Below, one piece after another: positions 7,764 through 13,248 of a DNA stretch of 13,248 bases. Origin of the DNA: Phoronis pallida (Eukaryota > Phoronida > Phoronidae). Every line of letters begins with the position of its first letter. Position 1 is the stretch's first letter. The DNA lies in NCBI GenBank assembly GCA_028565715.1, contig JAOXYC010175359.1, positions 1-13,248 of the forward strand. Reading direction: 5' to 3'. The notes under the pieces are model-generated. The model saw only the letters and a list, made by a program, of their open reading frames with translations, was not told where the DNA came from and made no database searches. The translations under genes were made by a program, and so were the position numbers.

Positions 7764-10700
7764 GTGTGTGTTTTTCGCCGTTTATGATGCCATTTTGAAT
7801 AATTAAATTCGCTATAACATAATTCAGAGTACGAGGCAAAGGCCTGAGAATTCATATCGAGAATTGTTAACAATGCGGGACCATGCTAACAAGATATATT
7901 TTTTGAAGATGCCACACGAATTGTTCATTGTAGATTTTTAAGAAACTATTTCAATTTCAGGAAGCATTTACCCAGGCGTCAGCGGCTTTGTTTGTCGCCA
8001 CCAACAGAAGAGCGTATTTCAAGAAAATTACCATACTCACACCACTTGAGTGGAGTAGAAATGTTCTCTGGCCAACAGCTACAGTCGAGCAATATCAGAA
8101 GTATGTAACAATGCATGATTTAGATTGCACCCAAGAAGAAATACAATTTTGTAGTTTAAAGATACTGTCTCCTCCGTTGGTGAAGATCTGGGGTCAACAT
8201 TTAAATCAACTAGAAATTTTGTGTATGAGTCCTTTGATGAATATGACTAACCTGCGTCATAGTAAAAAAATTCAAAAAAAATCGGTAAAGGGTAAATTTG
8301 AGATCTTTGTATCTAAAAAAAAACTTGTCGTACGACAAGGTTTTCGAAATTTACACCTTTACCGATTTTTTAATTTTTTTTTACTAAGATGCAGGTTAAT
8401 TATATTCATCAAAGGGATCGTACACACAACTTCTAGTTGATTTGAATTTTGACCCCAGATCCTCACCAACGAGGAGACAGTATCTTTGATTATGTGCGGC
8501 CCTTCCGAGAAAATGAAAACTACTATTCCCATTCCTTCTGATTTTTGAAGCTGGACACTAGTTTAGCGACTTTTTACTCCATACACCATGTCGTTTCATC
8601 TTTTATTTGTAACAACCCTGCTTACTAAGAGAAAAATAAAATGATAAATGAAACGTTATCAGAGTCATTCTATAAACAGTGGTTGATTTGTGTTTGGTCG
8701 CCTTATTCTTCCTTTTGAACGCCACGTTTCATTAACCTTTAACCACAGCCGTTAGCAACGAAACATATCATCTTCATTTTATACTTACAGAGCAAATATC
8801 ACCATTGACAAAGCCAATGCGGCTACGGGTGACAATCCTTAGGTCTCTACGTGATTTTGATTTTTTAACTCCACTGACGTTTGTTAAATTTCCCGATACA
8901 CAATTGCAGCTTGTGTCAGATCACCAGTCCATTTTACTTACAGAGCAAATGTCATCATTGACAAAGCTAATGCGGCTACGGGAGACAATCCTTACGTGAA
9001 TCAAATAAAGAAATGTGGTGAACCAGGCGAGTACATGCATCTGACACCCAACTACATTCTAAGAGATGATGTCGCTACGGACTATGGAGATTTTAGTAAT
9101 CCTTACGGTAGGTAGAAACATTCATTAATGCTAGAACCCCAAGCAGGGTCCTTGGTGTGTAAGAAATGTGGAGAACCCGGCGAGTACATGCATCTGACAC
9201 CAAACTACATTCTGGACGAGGATGTTGCTGAGAAATATGGTCCTTATCCCATCGACAATTCGCATCCGACAGACTTAGGCTACAATGAAGATCGGGCACT
9301 TTCCCGTTCATACAAACATTAATTTGAAAGGCTTTAATTCGGAAGGCTAGATGTCAAAGCATGCAACAGTTTGCCTCAGGACATTGTAGATGAACGGCTT
9401 GAATTGAAGTAGCCTATCTGAATTTGCATACAAGCAGGCTATAAGGAGTCACCTTGATTAAAATTAAATATTATTAGGTCAATATTCGGCTGGATTAAAT
9501 TGCATAAAATCAGAAGCGTACCAAGACAATTATCAGGATTATGACTATATTTGTAATAGGTAAAACAATTGTGCACGAGTTGGGTCACCTCAGATGGGGC
9601 GTTTTCGACGAGTATGCGGTTGAGACAGAAAATTATCCACATTTCTACTTTGATACGGGAACCAATGAAGTTGAACCAGTCAGATGTTCTAAGCAGGTAT
9701 TCTTTACAACTTTTCTCCATGTTTTTATGCAATGTGACTCTTGGCCGTAATTTATTATATATTTTTATTGATTTACCCAGCTGAGTTTGATCTGCAAATA
9801 TGATTTTTGGGATGAATATTATTTTTGTGCTCTCCAATCCCGACAATATTGCAGCACGTTAGATCATTGGTCTTGGCATTAATGTTGGCGCAAGGCTTAG
9901 GGTATTCTTAATGTGCATGCAGTTTCAAACATAATCATTTGGGCAGGCATTAGGCTACTGTAATTCGTTTGAATGGAGTTCATGGCTACACATAATGTTT
10001 ATGGAATTTTAACCGAAGAAATATTCTGTGAAAATGTGATAAAAAGGAAAAGAACCATACGTTTTACATATAAATTTTCAGATGAAGGGGTATTTGTACG
10101 ACAAGCTTGCGACACCACCAATTAGCCTCGACTGGAGTAATGCATTACAATCAAATACATCTGTATTTCTTCCCATGACAATTGGCCAAGAAGCGAAGTC
10201 TTCTTTGATGTTCTACCATTCACCAGCCAGCGTAAGTAGATGCGCGCACAACTATTGAAATGGTGTAGGTTCTTCCCATCCGTCGGAGAATATGCCAAAC
10301 GTCAACGTTGGCAGAGCACAAAGGATAGACAAGAAAAAGTATAGGTAGTACTTCACCCCAGAAAGTTCATACCCTACATTTTGAAGGTATGGCAGGACTT
10401 GGATGCAAAATAGACTTCACACATGCCCGGAATCATTGACAATGGTGGGATTTGAACCTAATTCCTGGTAGATGATCCAAGACTTAAACCGGTTATTTGG
10501 TCAATTGGCACCGCTTAATCTAGAAAAGTAAACCAGAACCAAATTTGCAGCTCGACAACAAGAAAAAACAAAAACTTGTACCTTTTTTCACCTGCTCATA
10601 CAAATAGCAAATGTGAAGACAAGGGTACATGTCTAGGTCAACAGTGATTCTTGGTCATTTTAGGTGAGCACGTTTTGCAGCGATGACCATAATTCAGAGG

Positions 10701-13157
10701 CACCAAGCAAGCACAACAAGAAGTGTAAAAACCGAAGTGTATGGAGCGTTATGTCGGATCACAAGGACTTCAAAGGTAATATTACCTTGGTCAAATTCTG
10801 AACCAATATATTTACCTACATATTTTTAAATCTGTTTAATTAATGGAGTATATTATAGTGTATAATATACCCAGGGGTTGAAAAACTGGGAACGACATGC
10901 TGCCATTTCATTTGAAAGCTCAGCCGGCCACTAGTTCAAGATGTGCATGACCCTCATTGCATAACAACACAAGTAGGCTTGTGGTTTGGAGTAACCTTTC
11001 TACTAAGTTATATTCAGATATTGGTGTTCCAAAAAGCCTTGCCGAATTACATAACTGGAATCGGCAAAACAGACATTCGCAATACTTGTATTGCATGTTA
11101 TCTTGAGATAGTAAACACAGCAAAAATAAAAAACCAGTTAAACCACCTAAGAAAATCAACTTCGTCAAGATCAAACAACATCCCCTAGGTTCTTTGATTT
11201 CACTTACATATGTAGGCTATATTTTTAGTAATGTCTGATACTATCCCATTGCTTGTGTAATTTTATTAACATAAAGCAACCTGCACTTACCTATGAAAAC
11301 AGGGGTGGACTCGTCAGGAAGAATGTTTTCAGTCTCATTATCTCCAAAAACCTCTACTTTTCAGACAATAATAACCCGCCCATTTCTGAATTGACGAATG
11401 TGAATACTGTTCCTGATTTCACCATCGTCCAGAAGGGAGAAACCTATGTAGTTCTTGTTATTGACGTCAGTGGTAGCATGGCGGTAAGTAATTTCCAAAC
11501 ATCACTCCACTTGCTTCTCAAAAATTTACTAATCAATGCACATCAAAAAATAAGTTAGAATGTGACATTTTCTAGAAGAAAAGATACTTCTGATTAACTT
11601 TGCACTTTGCAGAACCGAGTGCAGTAAAGTGTTTAAATCTCGGTTCCATTACATGCAGCGAATGAAATTTAAACTCAATTCGAGACACTTTCTCTCTCTT
11701 TCATGAAACATGGTTTCAGTTCAGACTACATGTGTCGTAATGTCGACTATTTCAAGGAACAATAAGAGCTGCGTTTTCGATTTTTCAACATTTTGAATCT
11801 TTCACCCAGTTCGGCATAATTATAATCTCAAAAGATACAATATAAAAAACTTTATACTTACCGTGTTTTAGATTAACCAGCGTCAACTGAAGGCATACCA
11901 AGCGTGTAAACAATACCTCAACGATGTAGTCGAAGAAGGTACACATATAGCCGTAACGTCATTTACAACCACAGCTTCAACCCTTCATGATATGATAACA
12001 GTTCATAACCAAGCAGACCGAGACTCACTCATAGATAAATTACCCACAGTTCCACTATCGTCGACCTGTATCGGATGTGGTCTTCAATTAGGTCTTCAGG
12101 TAGGTCTACATGGAACGATACAACAATGCAACTGTAAACATGGAGGGTAACCCAGGGGCACCTGTTGTCTCCCAGAGTAGCGTAGTCTTTCACTATTTCT
12201 TCCTCTAGAACTACCTCCGATGTGTTTTCAAAAGGTAAGAATTGAATTCTTTGAATGCCGATTATAGATGTCAATCAAATTTCCCTTGATATACATAATT
12301 TAAAGTAACCGGAAAATTAGGGTCGAATTAAAAGTGACGAAATGCTACTTTATTTCTGGATAGATTCTCGAAGACAAAGGAGCCGCAAATGGGGGCTATA
12401 TTCTTCTTCTGTCAGATGGACAAGAGAATGTCCAACCATTTATTGATGACGTCAAACCTACATTACTGGAGAAGGGCGTCATTGTGGATACAATACGCTT
12501 CTCTGAAGACGCCGATGAACAACTGTTCTCCCTTGCAAAAGCGACCGGGGGAATACCAATGTTCTCTTCAGATGGCGACACCACGACGTCACTGAGGGAA
12601 AACTTTGAAAAAACAGTTACAGAGCGCTCAAATGACGCACCAGTTAAGGTTAGTCAATCAAGAGATCTAACTAAACCACAAAAGGGTTGAATACTTTTTT
12701 ATTTAGAATTTAATTAATAAGCCGTTAACTTTTTAAAAATATTTTGAGAGAAAGTTCTGCAACCCTCTGCAAATCCGACGTCGACAGTTTTGTTTAACTA
12801 ATATCTAAAAAAGGTAGCTGATAGTTTTGGAAATATTTTAGCTCGATGCCACCAAAGGTGTAAGTCAGGCGACAAGCACTGGTACGAATACCCAAGACTC
12901 AAGAAATGCAAGGGTCATTTTTTACCATAGACACATAACTCAAATGGTTGTACTTAATGATTTTCAGATAGTGGAGGAATCGTTTAAACTCCTCCAATAC
13001 GGGTCCAAGACATTTACAATGTATATAGATGGCGACATCGGTAACCACACTGTGTTCGCATGCTTCTGGACCGTATGGCGACAATTCACCGTCACCATCA
13101 TAAAACCAGACGGAGAAGAAGTCGACTCTTCATTGTTCACTACTGACGATAGCTACG
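7590..13157 (+). CDS. CLCA-family metalloprotease/VWA protein (5' part of gene 2)
   Basis: Spliced gene cut by the right window edge. Exons: 7590-7763, 7961-8100, 8944-9107, 9560-9696, 10082-10231, 10664-10775, 11365-11483, 11872-12099, 12364-12648, probably 12842-12859, and 12968-13157 (about 572 codons in view). All junctions have GT..AG borders and phases agree. In order the protein has a signal peptide, the CLCA N-terminal region, the zinc motif HELGHLRWGVFDE (HExxHxxxGxxDE), a Cys-containing segment (FCSDDHN, KCKNRSVW), a VWA domain with MIDAS elements DVSGS, SSTC.GCG and LLSDG, and the start of the C-terminal beta-sandwich. In mammals such proteins are secreted, self-cleave and modulate TMEM16A chloride channels; this role here is inferred from family. 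It is a tandem paralogue of gene 1. Confidence 0.93.
7961..8100 (+). CDS. gene 2 exon 2: CLCA N-terminal domain
   Basis: The acceptor TTTCAATTTCAG ends at 7960. Reads EAFTQASAALFVATNRRAYF then KKITILTPLEW, matching CLCA ...TQAS..LF.AT..R.YFK...ILIP..W. The donor AGAA|GTATGT begins at 8101. It leaves two bases (AA) that join the first base of 8944 to give Lys. Confidence 0.93.
8158..8488. mobile_element. long hairpin (foldback/MITE-like) element with arms of about 140 nt
   Basis: The left arm from 8158 (AAAGATACTGTCTCCTCC) and the reverse complement of the right arm ending at 8488 match closely for about 140 nt. Shared blocks include GATCTGGGGTCAA, AAATCAACTAGAA, CTTTGATGAATAT, TAACCTGC, and ATCGGTAAAGG. 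Differences are scattered substitutions and one- or two-base gaps, roughly 85-90 percent identity by eye. The centre carries the 16-nt perfect palindrome CTTGTCGTACGACAAG at 8324-8339. No transposase is present. When transcribed within the gene 2 pre-mRNA it would fold into a long double-stranded stem. Confidence 0.85.
8324..8339. repeat. 16-nt perfect palindrome at hairpin centre
   Basis: CTTGTCGTACGACAAG is its own reverse complement. It lies at the loop of the 8158-8488 element, slightly off its geometric centre, flanked by an A-rich run. Confidence 0.9.
8791..8848 (+). pseudogene. broken copy of gene 2 exon 3 (first half, nonsense)
   Basis: After an intact-looking acceptor (TTATACTTACAG) the sequence repeats the start of the real exon at 8944 with few changes: ANITIDKANAATGDNP here against ANVIIDKANAATGDNP. 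It would be entered in the same phase, but an 8-nt insertion after CAATCCTT creates TAG at 8840-8842, and homology ends soon after. Similarity also extends into the intron just upstream (CATTTTA..CTTACAG). Either a dead duplicate or, if spliced in, a poison exon. Confidence 0.8.
8944..9107 (+). CDS. gene 2 exon 3: CLCA segment before the zinc motif
   Basis: The acceptor TTTTACTTACAG ends at 8943 and the donor TACG|GTAGGT begins at 9108. AA carried from exon 2 plus A gives Lys; then ANVIIDKANAATGDNPY and KKCGEPGEYMHLTPNYIL. Family members have a DPY....CG..G.YIHFTPNFLL stretch here. It exits with one base (G) that joins GT of 9560 to give Gly, leading into KTIVHELGH. It is the only one of three related copies with both splice sites and an open frame. 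Confidence 0.92.
9108..9559 (+). other. gene 2 intron 3
   Basis: 452-nt intron from GTAGGT to the acceptor TTTGTAATAG. It contains the exon 3 remnant at 9161-9322. From 9323 to 9559 nothing is recognised. Confidence 0.75.
9161..9322 (+). pseudogene. broken copy of gene 2 exon 3 (second half) with open extension
   Basis: 9161-9240 repeats the KKCGEPGEYMHLTPNYIL half of exon 3. Over the first 18 codons it differs from 9008-9061 at four bases, all synonymous third positions. It then diverges to DEDVAEKYGPYP, remains open to TAA at 9320-9322, and lacks the donor (CCTTATCCC where exon 3 has CCTTACGGT). No good acceptor precedes it. It lies inside the 9108-9559 intron. Probably a remnant of a duplicated or paralogue-derived exon. 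Confidence 0.75.
9560..9696 (+). CDS. gene 2 exon 4: zinc metalloprotease motif
   Basis: After the carried Gly, KTIVHELGHLRWGVFDEYAV contains HExxHxxxGxxDE. Two His and the catalytic Glu are present, with the Glu/Asp of FDE expected to complete the site. This is the most conserved CLCA stretch (HEWAHLRWGVFDEY in vertebrates). It ends EVEPVRCSKQ at the donor CAG|GTATTC (9697), phase 0. Confidence 0.95.
9697..10081 (+). other. gene 2 intron 4, nothing recognised
   Basis: 385-nt AT-rich intron, acceptor AAATTTTCAG at 10072-10081. No exon, repeat or structured element noticed. Confidence 0.65.
10082..10231 (+). CDS. gene 2 exon 5: post-catalytic CLCA segment
   Basis: 50 codons, phase 0 both ends, donor CAGC|GTAAGT at 10232. 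Reads MKGYLYDKLATPPISLDWSN and ends SSLMFYHSPAS. The last part matches the family's ASIMF..S..SV..FC when joined to the next exon. The first part is less conserved; vertebrate CLCAs carry more Cys here. Confidence 0.85.
10232..10663 (+). other. gene 2 intron 5 with possible SINE
   Basis: 432-nt intron between GTAAGT and the acceptor GGTCATTTTAG. About 10270-10510 may be a tRNA-derived SINE in reverse orientation, described separately. The remainder shows nothing. Confidence 0.65.
10270..10510 (-). mobile_element. possible tRNA-derived SINE
   Basis: On the - strand GGTTCAAATCC (10458-10448) fits the B box GGTTCRANTCC, followed by CACC as at a T arm. About 55 nt 5' of it GCGGTGCCAATTGACC could be a degenerate A box region, giving tRNA-like spacing. 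The 3' body runs on toward 10270 and ends unclear. No flanking duplication or clear tail was identified, so this is tentative. Confidence 0.35.
10664..10775 (+). CDS. gene 2 exon 6: 'FC..HN.EAP..N..KC..RS.W' segment
   Basis: Reads VSTFCSDDHNSEAPSKHNKK then CKNRSVWSVMSDHKDFK. It is a close match to the CLCA pattern FC....HN.EAPN..N.KC..RS.W.VI..S.DF immediately before the VWA domain, with both cysteines kept. The donor AAAG|GTAATA is at 10776; phase 1 out. Confidence 0.93.
10776..11364 (+). other. gene 2 intron 6, no exon seen
   Basis: 589-nt AT-rich intron with the acceptor CTCTACTTTTCAG. A small perfect hairpin GTATATTAT..ATAATATAC lies at 10848-10870. The open frames in it (10920-11188) show no family likeness. 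Confidence 0.65.
11365..11483 (+). CDS. gene 2 exon 7: start of VWA domain with MIDAS DxSxS
   Basis: Entered with a carried G (Asp). NNNPPISELTNV leads to the first VWA beta strand ETYVVLVIDVSGSMA. D-V-S-G-S is the DxSxS metal-ion-dependent adhesion site; the family has LVLDKSGSM. The donor GGCG|GTAAGT is at 11484; phase 0 out. Confidence 0.95.
11484..11871 (+). other. gene 2 intron 7, nothing coding
   Basis: 388-nt intron, acceptor CGTGTTTTAG. It holds two small complementary pairs (GAACCGAG 11612-11619 with CTCGGTTC 11639-11646, and GTTTAAAT 11631-11638 with ATTTAAAC 11667-11674), probably trivial. Confidence 0.65.
11872..12099 (+). CDS. gene 2 exon 8: middle of VWA domain
   Basis: 76 codons, phase 0 at both ends. 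INQRQLKAYQACKQYLNDVV is the first VWA helix, then THIAVTSFTTTAS is the next strand. LSSTCIGCGLQLGLQ carries the MIDAS threonine, as GTSI.SGL does in the family. The donor TCAG|GTAGGT is at 12100. Confidence 0.93.
12364..12648 (+). CDS. gene 2 exon 9: end of VWA domain
   Basis: 95 codons. GGYILLLSDGQENVQPFIDD has the third MIDAS aspartate. GVIVDTIRFSEDADEQLFSL and KATGGIPMFSSD match the family's GA.IHT.ALG..A...LE.LS..TGG pattern. It ends TERSNDAPVK at the donor TTAAG|GTTAGT (12649), phase 0. Confidence 0.95.
12842..12859 (+). CDS. gene 2 probable micro-exon 10 (alternatively start of one longer exon)
   Basis: The acceptor AAATATTTTAG ends at 12841; then CTC GAT GCC ACC AAA GGT runs into a consensus donor GTAAGT at 12860. 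Splicing to the acceptor GATTTTCAG (12967) keeps the frame and gives PVKLDATKG|IVEESF, similar in length to CLCA relatives. However 12842-13157 is open throughout in the same frame, so 12860-12967 could also be read through as coding. Confidence 0.5.
12968..13157 (+). CDS. gene 2 exon 11: start of C-terminal beta-sandwich
   Basis: Reads IVEESFKLLQYGSKTFTMYI then DGDIGNHTVFACFWT and IIKPDGEEVD. The family has IQLES....., V.VD.TVGNDT.F..TW and I.L.DP.G. The donor TACG|GTATTA is at 13158; phase 1 out, the phase needed by gene 1's exon at 117, its downstream counterpart. The rest of gene 2 lies beyond the window; 13158-13248 is intron. Confidence 0.85.
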
Positions 13158-13248
13158 GTATTAATTCATATTAGTATCTACTTGTGGGGCATTGTCGGTA
13201 CAATCACGCTGTTTTGCGGGGCTTTAAAACTCCGTAATGCACGGGTAG

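Larger units (their letters stand above)
8101..8943 (+). other. gene 2 intron 2 with hairpin element and broken exon copy
   Basis: 843-nt intron. It holds the long inverted repeat 8158-8488 and, 302 nt after that, a damaged copy of the following exon (8791-8848). The rest (8490-8760) shows nothing I recognise. Confidence 0.8.

Noticed and set aside
8101-8440. Readthrough of exon 2 as a longer coding exon
   Set aside because: The strong donor GTATGT at 8101 and phase match to 8944 favour splicing, and the extension runs into the hairpin arms.
10848-10870. Small AT hairpin as a regulatory element
   Set aside because: A 9-bp AT-only stem is expected by chance in this composition.
10920-11188. 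Opposed open frames inside gene 2 intron 6
   Set aside because: No CLCA similarity, no needed phase; the flanking exons join in frame without them.

Overview
This is AT-rich, intron-bearing animal DNA. Spliced exons with GT..AG borders, multi-domain extracellular proteins and several foldback (MITE-like) repeats fit an invertebrate metazoan. A deuterostome such as a sea urchin, hemichordate or lancelet is a guess from texture only. No prokaryotic signals, tRNA genes or CRISPR arrays were seen.

The window holds two head-to-tail genes, both on the + strand and both of the CLCA family (calcium-activated chloride channel regulator; secreted or membrane zinc-metalloprotease plus VWA proteins). 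Gene 1 (start of window to 4770) shows only its 3' part. Six well-supported exons, and a doubtful leading fragment, encode the C-terminal CLCA beta-sandwich and fibronectin-like region. A 2.2-kb last exon then adds a mucin-like Thr-rich stalk of about 500 residues, one transmembrane helix and a cytoplasmic tail of about 90 residues. That tail ends in three tyrosines spaced exactly 12 residues apart. Gene 2 (7590 to beyond the right edge) shows the 5' part: a signal peptide, the CLCA N-terminal metalloprotease region with its HELGH..DE zinc motif, and a VWA domain with a complete-looking MIDAS. It is cut by the right edge at the exon homologous to the one that would precede gene 1's first good exon. 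The two partial genes therefore cover complementary halves of the same architecture.

Layout: 1-4770 is gene 1, with a foldback element in the 306-882 intron. 4771-7589 is intergenic and holds a foldback element whose arms are tandem 19-mers (5006-5269), a 16-nt NRF1-like palindrome (6999-7014) and TATA-like boxes near 7301-7319. 7590-13157 is gene 2. Its third intron carries a hairpin of about 330 bp with arms of about 140 nt. Just after it, the third coding exon exists once intact and twice as broken copies on either side. A possible tRNA-derived SINE lies near 10270-10510.

The exon models were built by hand from splice consensus, reading phase and remembered family pattern. All junctions from 117 to 4770 and from 7590 to 12648 agree in phase. 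The doubtful points are the leading fragment 1-43, the exon at 12842, and the promoter.
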